64,000 nt of DNA. Source: Candidatus Methanogranum gryphiswaldense (GTDB lineage Archaea > Thermoplasmatota > Thermoplasmata > Methanomassiliicoccales > Methanomethylophilaceae). How positions within the stretch are numbered: position 1 is the stretch's first letter; each line of letters begins with the position of its first letter. This document shows positions 45,142-53,709 of this stretch, piece by piece. The position numbers and the translations under genes were made by a program. The stretch is taken from positions 989,093-1,053,092 of the forward strand of contig CP076745.1 of assembly GCA_019262145.1 (NCBI GenBank), written 5' to 3'. Below the pieces are notes generated by a model. It saw only the letters and a program-made list of their open reading frames with translations. It was not told the DNA's origin and did not search any database.

Positions 45142-45206
45142 ACTCTTTATGGGGCAACGTCCCCTACAATCTTTTGATGATTAGATTGCCATAAAATAGA
45201 GGACAA

Positions 45207-45929
45207 TCACAGACCGTTCTTCGTACGTTCAATATAGTCATGCTGTAATTTTACCGGGATCTCAAAATCGGAAAAACATATTTCGCCTAAAGATCTTACC
45301 GGCATTATGCCAAACACCGAATTTGTAATGAAACAAGAATCAAAATCGATTACATCCTCGGGCAATATTGCGGTAACAGACACGTCATAATTCTCAATTA
45401 TGTACTCCCTCATTATACCTGGCAAAATACCGCATGATATAGCAGGAGTTATCATTTTTCCCTTCCTGCAGAAGAATATGTTGCTGGTAGAACCTTCGCA
45501 TATCTGTCCCTTGAAATTCAGAAAGATCGGCTCTTCAAAACCTAAGGACGCGGCCTTGCGCTTCTCGAATATGTTATCTCCATATTGTAGACTCTTGATG
45601 TATGTGAAAATGGAGGTCTCGTTCCTAATCACAGAGGAGTAGCACAATCTGAAGCCTTGCCTGTAATTCTCCGGTGTGTACGCAAATGCCCTATCTGTGA
45701 AGTCAATGTTCTTATCTGATACGCTCACTTTTAGGACCCTTCCGTCAAGATGACCGTCGGAAACCACAACATCGAGATCATTTTTTGAGATCCTATTCTC
45801 GATCCCCAATGTCTCAAGAGCAGATGTAATCCTATCGATGTGTCTCTCTGCCATAACGCATCTTCCCTTGTGCACATACATCGTCTCAAAGGCACCTAGA
45901 CCGAAATAATATCCTTCATCGAACTCCAT
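45207..45929 (-). CDS. pabC: Aminodeoxychorismate lyase PabC (class IV aminotransferase fold)
   Basis: PabC releases p-aminobenzoate and pyruvate from aminodeoxychorismate. The 240-residue protein has EGYYFGLGAFETMYVHKGRC at the start, the PLP lysine in TYIKSLQYGDN, and the cofactor glutamate in QICEGSTSNIFFCRKGK. Branched-chain aminotransferases share the fold, but the operon with pabA and pabB makes PabC the better call. It begins 4 bases after pabB stops. Confidence 0.88.
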   Translation of the reverse strand: MEFDEGYYFGLGAFETMYVHKGRCVMAERHIDRITSALETLGIENRISKNDLDVVVSDGHLDGRVLKVSVSDKNIDFTDRAFAYTPENYRQGFRLCYSSVIRNETSIFTYIKSLQYGDNIFEKRKAASLGFEEPIFLNFKGQICEGSTSNIFFCRKGKMITPAISCGILPGIMREYIIENYDVSVTAILPEDVIDFDSCFITNSVFGIMPVRSLGEICFSDFEIPVKLQHDYIERTKNGL

Positions 45930-45933
45930 ATCA

Positions 45934-47247
45934 TCACTCCAATGATTCCAGCATCGCCTTGGCCTTCTGCAGGGTCTCCATATATTCCTCTTCCGGATCG
46001 GACTCGAATGTTATCCCTCCGCCGACACCTATCGTATACGCGCCATCCTTGTGTACCATCGTCCTTATGGCTATGTTCATAGTGGACCTTCCGGGAGACA
46101 GTATGCATATCGTTCCGGTGTATATTCCTCTTCTGCGGTCCTCTAGATCGTCTATGTACTTCATGGCATTCTGCTTAGGTGCTCCCGTAACAGATCCTCC
46201 CGGGAACATACAGGACACGATCTCACCGACCGTCACACCCTCCCTGACGATACCGGATATCTCCGATACTGTATGAAAGACCGTCGAGTATTCCTCGGGG
46301 ATCATGAATCCTTCGACTTTGACACTTCCTGGAACACAAAATCTGTTCAGGTCGTTGCGTTCCAGATCGGATATCATCAAGAGTTCGCTGCGTTCTTTGT
46401 CGGAAGACCTCAATTTTTTAAGATTCTCCGCATCCGTCTGCGGATCACCTGTTTTTGGAACCGTGCCCTTGATGGGGCGTGTTCTGATCCTGTTGTCCTT
46501 TATCTCTGCCAATAGTTCCATCGATGAGGATATTATCTGTATCCCTTCAATATCCATATATGCGCCGAAAGGAGAGGGACTTATCTTCCTTAGCCTCAAG
46601 AATGTCCCGAAAGGATCGGAATCAGACCTCACTTCCATGGTGTGGGTCATGTTCATTACGTACATCTCGCCGTCTATCATCAATTCCTTTGCTTTCATGA
46701 TGGATCTCAAATAATCTTGTTTCTTAACATCGGACACGAGCCTGTATCCTTTACCGCGGGGTATCGTATGATCTCCAACTGAACTGATGATCCCCATGAT
46801 ATGATCAATCTCTGAATCTGGATCTTTGACACGACCATTGCAAAATACTTCCGTTGTTTTGTTTAGATGATCTTCCACTATGACTACATCGAATCTTATG
46901 AGAACACATTCTGGCACATTGTTCTTATTATATTCTGAACGAATTCCCATGATGCTTGATCCGTGATCATACGAGATGTACCCCATCAAACAATCCGCGA
47001 ATGCTGGCGATCGATCACATGATCCGATCTCATTATCCATTTCATCCAGGAAGGTCGTACCTTTCATAGTTCCATCGACCTTGGTAAAATCTTGAAAAAC
47101 AATTGTTCTGTATGGTATCAGCCCAATGAAAGAAAAACGTCCCAGATCATTTCTCATTGAAGAGTCCAAGAACACTGTATTCTGACGATCGATACGTGAA
47201 TATATGTCAATTATCGGAACATATGCATCGAGTCTCTTTCTTATCAT
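45934..47247 (-). CDS. pabB: Aminodeoxychorismate synthase component I PabB
   Basis: PabB aminates chorismate to aminodeoxychorismate, the precursor of pABA. The 437-residue protein has the chorismate-binding core: MYVMNMTHTMEV, SSSMELLAEI, RTRPIKGTVPKT, SDLERNDLNRF and GGSVTGAPKQNAMKYID. PIKGT, with its lysine, marks PabB and not anthranilate synthase, where PIAGT is usual. ATG 47247 overlaps the pabA stop as ATGA and follows GGTGG; the GTG at 47256 is less likely. pABA would feed folate or methanopterin synthesis. Confidence 0.92.
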   Translation of the reverse strand: MIRKRLDAYVPIIDIYSRIDRQNTVFLDSSMRNDLGRFSFIGLIPYRTIVFQDFTKVDGTMKGTTFLDEMDNEIGSCDRSPAFADCLMGYISYDHGSSIMGIRSEYNKNNVPECVLIRFDVVIVEDHLNKTTEVFCNGRVKDPDSEIDHIMGIISSVGDHTIPRGKGYRLVSDVKKQDYLRSIMKAKELMIDGEMYVMNMTHTMEVRSDSDPFGTFLRLRKISPSPFGAYMDIEGIQIISSSMELLAEIKDNRIRTRPIKGTVPKTGDPQTDAENLKKLRSSDKERSELLMISDLERNDLNRFCVPGSVKVEGFMIPEEYSTVFHTVSEISGIVREGVTVGEIVSCMFPGGSVTGAPKQNAMKYIDDLEDRRRGIYTGTICILSPGRSTMNIAIRTMVHKDGAYTIGVGGGITFESDPEEEYMETLQKAKAMLESLE

Positions 47248-47825
47248 TCTCTCCACCCCTTTGCTATATTGATGAAATTCTCAATTATCTCTTTTCCATA
47301 TTCGGTCATGAAAGATTCCGGATGAAACTGCACTCCGAATGTAGGATGGGATCTGTGAGATACGGCCATTATGCCGCCTGTTTCATCAACAGCATCAATA
47401 TTCATACACGCTGGAACAGTTATTGGGTCCACACACAGGGAATTATATCTTGTCACAAATATATCATCTGGTATTTTTGTGAATAGACCTTTTCCGTTGT
47501 GATGTATCGGTGTTACCTTTCCATGCATCGGCACAGTTCCGTTGATTATATTGGCACCGAATGCCGAACATATCGTTTGATGTCCCAGACATACTCCCAA
47601 TATGGGTATTTGACCAGAAAATTCCATGACAGAACACAAAGAAACGCTTTCTTTCGATGGTCTTCCTGGACCTGGTGAAAGTATAAGCCCTTCAGGAGAC
47701 TGAGACCTCACAATATCAAGAGATACACGATCTTCACGAATGACTACGACCTCATTTCCTAATTCTTCGATACATGATGACAGATTCATGACATATGAGT
47801 CAAAACTATCAACTATCAAGAACAC
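47244..47825 (-). CDS. pabA: Glutamine amidotransferase PabA (component II)
   Basis: PabA hydrolyses glutamine and passes ammonia to PabB. The 193-residue class I amidotransferase has LIVDSFDSYVMNL at the start, the oxyanion LSPGPGRPS, the nucleophile in ILGVCLGHQTI and the His-Glu pair in FGVQFHPESFMTEYG. GTG 47825 gives the usual N-terminus; a TTG at 47837 would add four residues. Its end overlaps pabB. The fold is the same as TrpG, but no trp gene is nearby. Confidence 0.9.
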   Translation of the reverse strand: MFLIVDSFDSYVMNLSSCIEELGNEVVVIREDRVSLDIVRSQSPEGLILSPGPGRPSKESVSLCSVMEFSGQIPILGVCLGHQTICSAFGANIINGTVPMHGKVTPIHHNGKGLFTKIPDDIFVTRYNSLCVDPITVPACMNIDAVDETGGIMAVSHRSHPTFGVQFHPESFMTEYGKEIIENFINIAKGWRE

Positions 47826-48215
47826 ATTTGACCACAATACAAGATGATTGGAAATAATTTATCCTCATTTATATCCCTGCGAAATAGACAACCATAGTCG
47901 ATTTGACTCGCCCTTTCAAGATCGCAACATCGCTATTACCTTGAATGGTAAATCTTAAATCAATATTAACACCAAGATGAAAAACTCGCTTATTTTCGAA
48001 TAATATTCTACTGAATGATCTGCCAGACCATGATAATAATTGACCAAATTTCATATTGAAATTGATTATAAATATGAACAAATTCAAAAAATACAGCTTT
48101 TTATGCTGTTAATAAAGCCAGACATTTATGGTAAAAGCCGTTTGTTTTAAATCTAGAACCCGTTTACTAACTGCCTATTCATTAATTCACATCGATAGGA
48201 AGATGGAGGAAGTGT
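47826..48215. other. AT-rich intergenic region with promoter of the surface protein gene
   Basis: This 390-base gap lies between divergent genes. TTTTAAAT at 48145-48152 is a likely TATA box for the gene at 48216 and predicts a leader of about 40 bases, with the strong ribosome binding site GGAGGA at 48205-48210. A short hairpin ACAGC/GCTGT is at 48093-48109. A minus-strand open frame of 72 codons (47869-48087) has no coding signs. Confidence 0.5.
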
Positions 48216-51200
48216 ATGAGAAAAAGTAAAGTATTACTGGCGGCAATAGTACTAACAGCCTTATTGATGTTAGTACCCGCTTATTCATCTGTCACAAGCG
48301 ATGCTTCGACAGCAAATGATAATGAACAAACAACAAATTTGGAAAATATTTTAGGAATGAATGAAGAAAAGATCCTTGGATTGACATCTGTCATCACTGA
48401 AGGCGCATTCTACGCCACAACAGAAAGTGATGGCACAATCATTTCAGAGGTCATTACTATAGCTAACGGCGAAAAGGAAATGCTCCCTGAGAGCCTTACC
48501 TTCGAATCCGGCGGAAAATACATTGTAGAATCCGGCGGAGCCATAGGCATCAACATGAACGTCGATATAAACGCAGAAGGAGAGATCTTCAATTTTATGG
48601 AAGGATCTACCCTCTACATATATACTGAATCAGAGAGCGAAGATGTCTACCTGTACACATATTACTTTGACAGTGATACAGCCGTGTACTTGGATGGAAC
48701 ATTCGTGTCTTCAATTGAATACAATATTGCTACCGACAACGGTATGGAAGCCACAGCAACTGTCGATATCTACCTCGCCAATGGCACAGTTTTAGGTATC
48801 GATGATATCAGAATGACATCCAACGGCGTGTCCAGCATTAAGGCGGAAATGAGCCTTACAATACCTGAAACAGTATTATCTCAAATCACAGAACAAGATT
48901 ATATGGGTGCGGTGCAGGCAGCGGCCACAGACTCACCCGTACTTGACCTTGACATTACAATATCGGCGAATCTGACTATCGCTATTGACGATACGATCAT
49001 AAGCTACGAAGAAACCGACGCATTCAATGTACATTTCGAAGTACCTTCAGATCTTAGCAGCAGCTGTCTGACGATCGAAGGATCCTCCGATATCTCCATG
49101 AAATCCGGCAGTGATATCAGCGTGACCTCTGAGACCGATATGGCCCTGAACATTACATGTGAGAACATGATCGAGTACCTGAGATCATTGGATAGCCTCG
49201 AGACCGCAGACACTTCAGACCTTACACCTTACATTGAAGGAGAGGTCTCCTCAAAAGGAAGCCTTGACGTCAACTTACAAGAAGATGCAGGTAGCATCGT
49301 AATAAAGAACATGGACTTCGAAACATCGATGACCATTGACAGCGAAACAGGATGCGTATGCACATCCCAATTCACCTGCGACAGCATTGAGATAAAGGAC
49401 GAGGACGACCAGACCTTCACCGTGGAAAACATCAACATGAAAGGGGATTTCTCCATCAATGCTGACTGGGTACCAGGAATGATAGATGTTCTCATGGAAT
49501 ATTATGAGACAGGAGAATTTGACATCGACATGTTCATCTCCGCGTTAGAGGAGATCGTTGGCGAGGGCAATTCCTCCATCACGATCGGCAGCATCTCGAC
49601 CTACATGGCAACCGATGACCTCACCGAAAATCTCGTAATAGAGAACCTCAAAGCAACTGGTGAAATATCATTCAGTGCTGAGACAATCTCATTTGAAGGC
49701 AGCCTTAGCATAGGAAGCATCGAATATACTGAGATTGAGACCTATGAATCTGAGACATATGAATATAACTTCACACTGAAGAATTTCGTTTTGGAAGGCA
49801 CTGTGGTCATGGACTCTAATGATGTCTCTGAGGAATCGGACCTTCTGACATTTGAAGCCGAGATATCGATCGGAAACATGGTCTTGAACGATAATGATGA
49901 AATGTCCGTATCAATATCGAACGCCTCAATGGCTGTCGACGGTACAATTAACTACGACTCTGAGAGCAGTGAATATGTAGCAGACATGACCGCGAACGTA
50001 TCGATCGGCGATTTCAAGAGAACCATCTCATATGAGAATGAAGGATCCGTAACAGAGATCAAAAATCTCAAACTCGTCCTTGTGTTCAATGACGTGGATA
50101 TAATGTCCTTGATGGAAGGTGACTGGACAGTACTCTACAACTCTTTGGATGTTGGCGAGAGCAGCATAACTGCAGATCAGATCCAATACTCCGTCCACAA
50201 TGTGACACTTACTGCAAAGAACTTGTCAGGATCGGTCGATGCCGAGGATACGATCACTCTTAAGGCATCATCCTTTACAATGACAGGAAACCCAGATGTA
50301 TCCTCTGCAAAGACGATATCTGTTAACCTCAAAGATATAGAGATAGTACTGACAGGATCGTCACTATCTGAATTATCGATCGAATTCAGCGGATCAACGA
50401 CCATCAACTATATGGACGGCAGTTCGATGACAGTGAGTGCCACCGATGCTGTCATCAGTCTCGTCGATATCGATGATGTCACATACTTCGAACTGGAATC
50501 AGGATCTGTAGAGATCACTACATCCGGAGGTCCAGTGGACATCGGAATGTACATCGCTGTTGCGGACGGGGCCGAACTCACAATGAAAGGAACGGACCTC
50601 GAAGTATCAGCACTATATGTCTATGAAGGCGCTGATATCGAAGGCGCAATAAGCACTTCATATTACTTCGTCGATGAAGAGAACGGATATGATCTGGACT
50701 TCTCAGAATCATATTACAATGGATGCCTGCCACAGATAACCTACACTTCTTCAGAAATAACCGTTGAGATGTACCCGAACACCGGATACTCTGTGATTGA
50801 CCCCTACGAAAGCGGTGTGACATATACGGTTGACAGTTTGGGAGTGGCTACGGTCACTGGAAAACTGGGCGCTGTAACTGCCACTGCAACTGCGATCGAA
50901 TACGCATTGATCATCGACGGTACTCAATATGGTTTATACACCTATGGCGAATTAGTTGAATTGGATATCCCTGTCATAGCAGGTGCCGAGTTCATATGCT
51001 ATAAGGACACAACCGGAAAGACCATCGGTAACATTTACGACGATACTGTATACTTCTACATGCCAGCAGAAGATTACAGCATAACAACTGTATGGGGCAA
51101 CCTTGTGGAAGCCTCTGCTGAAGAGACCGTTGTTGTCGATAACGAATCCTTTGCGTTCGGAATGCCTACTGAAGAAGGTACGTACATGTTCAAACTGAGC

Positions 51201-51608
51201 AACGGCGTAATGGTCGAGATTGAATATTATTCCATGGACAGCGAAGTTATCCGTTTCACAGCAGAGAAGTGGAACGAGAAGTGGTCCGTAGAAAATGCCC
51301 AGGTGTATTCGATGGACCTCATCGGCGCATATGATGCCACGGTGTACATCCCTGTATCGATGGACAACCCCACGGTTTACCATGTCGATGAATATGGAAG
51401 GATCGTAGAGGTCTTCAGCGAAAGAATTACGATCGACGGTGTTGAATATGCAGTATTCGACGCTGACGAATTCTCCTTCTACTTCGTAGCAGACAACCAG
51501 ACGTCCAACAACAATACCCTTTGGGCAATTGCAGCCGCGATTGTAGTCATCGTCGTAGTTGTCGGAATAGCAGCATACTACATGCATAAGAAGAAGGCAT
51601 CAGCTTAA
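48216..51608 (+). CDS. Large repeat-containing surface protein with signal peptide and C-terminal anchor
   Basis: The 1130-residue protein has a signal peptide (MRKSKVLLAAIVLTALLMLV, cleavage near TSDAST) and a C-terminal helix WAIAAAIVVIVVVVGIAAYY followed by MHKKKASA, so it is anchored outside the membrane. The exterior is acidic, very rich in Ser, Thr, Asp and Glu, and made of short beta strands. About residues 450-620 hold four diverged repeats of 44-53 residues, each starting with a hydrophobic-S/T-IG segment (near bases 49575, 49701, 49863 and 49998). A possible repeat unit ends near 900 (YTVDSLGVATVTG), followed by a separate C-terminal domain. It is probably an S-layer-like or adhesin protein; no enzyme motif is seen. 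Confidence 0.85.
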   Translation: MRKSKVLLAAIVLTALLMLVPAYSSVTSDASTANDNEQTTNLENILGMNEEKILGLTSVITEGAFYATTESDGTIISEVITIANGEKEMLPESLTFESGGKYIVESGGAIGINMNVDINAEGEIFNFMEGSTLYIYTESESEDVYLYTYYFDSDTAVYLDGTFVSSIEYNIATDNGMEATATVDIYLANGTVLGIDDIRMTSNGVSSIKAEMSLTIPETVLSQITEQDYMGAVQAAATDSPVLDLDITISANLTIAIDDTIISYEETDAFNVHFEVPSDLSSSCLTIEGSSDISMKSGSDISVTSETDMALNITCENMIEYLRSLDSLETADTSDLTPYIEGEVSSKGSLDVNLQEDAGSIVIKNMDFETSMTIDSETGCVCTSQFTCDSIEIKDEDDQTFTVENINMKGDFSINADWVPGMIDVLMEYYETGEFDIDMFISALEEIVGEGNSSITIGSISTYMATDDLTENLVIENLKATGEISFSAETISFEGSLSIGSIEYTEIETYESETYEYNFTLKNFVLEGTVVMDSNDVSEESDLLTFEAEISIGNMVLNDNDEMSVSISNASMAVDGTINYDSESSEYVADMTANVSIGDFKRTISYENEGSVTEIKNLKLVLVFNDVDIMSLMEGDWTVLYNSLDVGESSITADQIQYSVHNVTLTAKNLSGSVDAEDTITLKASSFTMTGNPDVSSAKTISVNLKDIEIVLTGSSLSELSIEFSGSTTINYMDGSSMTVSATDAVISLVDIDDVTYFELESGSVEITTSGGPVDIGMYIAVADGAELTMKGTDLEVSALYVYEGADIEGAISTSYYFVDEENGYDLDFSESYYNGCLPQITYTSSEITVEMYPNTGYSVIDPYESGVTYTVDSLGVATVTGKLGAVTATATAIEYALIIDGTQYGLYTYGELVELDIPVIAGAEFICYKDTTGKTIGNIYDDTVYFYMPAEDYSITTVWGNLVEASAEETVVVDNESFAFGMPTEEGTYMFKLSNGVMVEIEYYSMDSEVIRFTAEKWNEKWSVENAQVYSMDLIGAYDATVYIPVSMDNPTVYHVDEYGRIVEVFSERITIDGVEYAVFDADEFSFYFVADNQTSNNNTLWAIAAAIVVIVVVVGIAAYYMHKKKASA

Positions 51609-51618
51609 ACCCTAAACT

Positions 51619-51639
51619 CCCGGGTCATTTTGACCCGGG
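51619..51639. terminator. Strong stem-loop terminator between convergent genes
   Basis: CCCGGGTCA and TGACCCGGG form a perfect 9-base stem with a TTT loop. It is 10 bases after the surface protein stop and is followed by a T-rich tract (51640-51660). It lies between convergent genes and may stop transcription from both sides. Confidence 0.7.
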
Positions 51640-51674
51640 TTAATTTAATATTATTTTTGAACGACTTTGTCAGA

Positions 51675-53336
51675 TCAATTTGTCTTGCGACATATCAGAA
51701 CAGGACACATGGCCATTCTTGCAACCTTCTCAGCTACGCTCCCCATCAATGCTCTTGCGATGTTGGTACGTCCCAGGGAACCGCATACCACAAGACTGTA
51801 ATGTGCACTTTCCTCTACAATTACCTCGGCAGGATGACCGTAGAGAACCTTGAAATCTACTTTGATGCCTCTGTTCTCTGCTTCATCCTTAACAAAAACA
51901 AATGCATCCTTTGAAACGGTCTCCCCTAGATGCTTGATATCCTCGGCCGATGGCATATCTGGAACTATTGTAGAATAATAGTCAGAATCAAAGACATAGA
52001 GCGCTGTCACAGAAGAATTGTTGTTCTTTGCGATGTTCAATCCTATCCTCACTGCGTTCATGCTGTTCTGGCTTCCGTCAGTTGCTATCAGGATCCTGTC
52101 GAACTCCTGTTTGAATTCTTTATCACTGACCGTTCTATCAGATGACATTACCGGATTCTTCCCTACAGGCATTCTGATCAAGGACGCAACTGAACATACG
52201 ACACAAACGATCAAAGCGAATATTCCTGCATATAGAAATGCCTGGGTATACGAGTTCGAAGCCTCTACCACAGGAATGATCGCCAAAGATGACGCAAAGA
52301 TACCAATATTGAATGCGACGGAATAACCGCCCATTATCTTACCAGAACCTCCCGCCTGAGAAATATATGAAAGCCTCCCGACAACGGTTAGCGTTACAAG
52401 TCCCATTCCTATGCCTATCAATGCCATTGATACAATTATAAGTGCCAGATCAGTAAAATTCAATAAACAGAAACCTACACCTACGGTAGCGAATGCAACA
52501 CTGTAAGCAGAGATGTCGTTCAACTTGCGTGAAGAACGTGAATATAGAAGACTGAATGCTGCTTGGGACACACCTAAGATACCCAGAAGAAGTCCGCATA
52601 CGAACAGATTGGAACCAATGTCCACAATGTGGTATGGCAGATTTGTGGGAAGGATGAACATCATGAACATAGCCAGGAAGATCATGAGATAGCAGAGTGC
52701 CATCTTTCTTCCCTTGTTGGTTATTATTGCTTCGGGAAGCACCTTCTCATTTATTTCCACACGTACAGGCTCCCTAACTGAAACGATGGCCAGCAACAAG
52801 ATCGGTATGCCTATTAGATATATCAGGAACGGCTCATTCCATCCTACATCCGCCAAAGCTCCACCAACGGATTCCAATAGAAGAACGCCTGCGCCCATAG
52901 CAGCCGACTGCAATGCTATGATTTTCACCCGCTGGGCGCCCTCATAGTATTCCGCTATTAGTGCAGTAGTTGCAAGAGATATTCCTGCAATACCGATACC
53001 GAGTATGAAACGGACCATCAAGATAGAGCTTAAGGAATCCAAAAAGAACCCGGCAACTCCTGCTATCGTGAAAATCACCAAAGAAACCAAGAATATCTTG
53101 GCCTTACCAAAACGGTCTGCAAGATAACCTATCCCAAAACCTGTGATCGTTACTGCCAATGCAGGAAGCGTGACAACAAGAGACACTGCCAATTTTGAAG
53201 CATCGGGAAATGCCTTGCTTATCGGTTCTAATGCAGGCGCCACAGCAGCCGCACCCATCAATATCATCATGGATGCGAACATTATTGTTACAAGCGTCAC
53301 TTTGTTAGGTCTAAATTGTTTATTGCTCTTTGACAT
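51675..53336 (-). CDS. MFS transporter fused to a C-terminal UspA domain
   Basis: The 553-residue protein has about 12 membrane helices (to about residue 395) with the MFS loop GYLADRFGKAKIF between helices 2 and 3. A soluble UspA domain follows from about 410 (DRILIATDGSQNSMNAVRIG). Its nucleotide-binding signature G-x2-G-x9-G-S is exact in CGSLGRTNIARALMGS. The UspA half would bind ATP or another nucleotide and could gate transport. ATG 53336 gives MSKSNKQF; the 22 upstream codons are unlikely to be translated. The substrate is unknown. Confidence 0.85.
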   Translation of the reverse strand: MSKSNKQFRPNKVTLVTIMFASMMILMGAAAVAPALEPISKAFPDASKLAVSLVVTLPALAVTITGFGIGYLADRFGKAKIFLVSLVIFTIAGVAGFFLDSLSSILMVRFILGIGIAGISLATTALIAEYYEGAQRVKIIALQSAAMGAGVLLLESVGGALADVGWNEPFLIYLIGIPILLLAIVSVREPVRVEINEKVLPEAIITNKGRKMALCYLMIFLAMFMMFILPTNLPYHIVDIGSNLFVCGLLLGILGVSQAAFSLLYSRSSRKLNDISAYSVAFATVGVGFCLLNFTDLALIIVSMALIGIGMGLVTLTVVGRLSYISQAGGSGKIMGGYSVAFNIGIFASSLAIIPVVEASNSYTQAFLYAGIFALIVCVVCSVASLIRMPVGKNPVMSSDRTVSDKEFKQEFDRILIATDGSQNSMNAVRIGLNIAKNNNSSVTALYVFDSDYYSTIVPDMPSAEDIKHLGETVSKDAFVFVKDEAENRGIKVDFKVLYGHPAEVIVEESAHYSLVVCGSLGRTNIARALMGSVAEKVARMAMCPVLICRKTN

Positions 53337-53620
53337 ATGGATTGGTCGAAAGTAGAGACATATTTCAGTATAACTGAACAGTGCCCATACAAAATCGCAC
53401 ACCCTTCATATATTGAAATCACAAAAATACCCATAAATGATCGATACTGAACATATTCAATTTTAAATTCAAACAAAGATGCGCGGAAAGAACCTTTCGA
53501 AAAATCATGAAATTATCATCAAATCCGATCAATCTGACACTGTTAATAAACTGACAAAATAACACCACTTCGAAACGGATCTATCGGTAATTTCTGCAAA
53601 TACACAGTTCCACAGATGCA

Positions 53621-53630
53621 TTTATATATA
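53621..53630 (+). promoter_or_regulatory. TATA box of the DEAD-box helicase gene
   Basis: TTTATATATA lies 80-89 bases upstream of the ATG. Normal spacing places transcription start near 53650, so the mRNA has an unusually long leader of about 60 bases for this organism, where other genes look leaderless. Confidence 0.5.
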
Positions 53631-53662
53631 AGCATAACAAAGGAGTGTTGGAATCTAAGGTA

Positions 53663-53681
53663 ATCTGTGAAATCAACAGAT
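53663..53681 (+). promoter_or_regulatory. Leader hairpin followed by a T-tract upstream of the DEAD-box gene
   Basis: ATCTGT and ACAGAT form a 6-base stem with loop GAAATCA, followed at once by CGTTTTATTTT. The hairpin plus T-rich tract resembles a weak terminator inside the 5' leader, placed between the predicted start site and the ATG at 53710. It could make expression depend on temperature or on the helicase itself. Confidence 0.35.
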
Positions 53682-53709
53682 CGTTTTATTTTCGTCACCA
53701 AGTGATATA

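Larger units (their letters stand above)
53337..53709. other. AT-rich region with promoter and leader of the DEAD-box gene
   Basis: The 373-base gap separates divergent genes. Its right end holds the TATA box and structured leader described separately. The remainder is AT-rich without an open frame longer than a few dozen codons, and I saw no RNA gene or repeat in it. Confidence 0.5.

Noticed and set aside
47244-47825. Anthranilate synthase (TrpG/TrpE) instead of PabA/PabB
   Set aside because: PabB has PIKGT, and pabC is the third gene; no trp gene is next to it.
47869-48087. Minus-strand open frame of 72 codons
   Set aside because: Intergenic AT-rich DNA; Phe/Ile-rich start typical of random AT sequence and no ribosome binding site.
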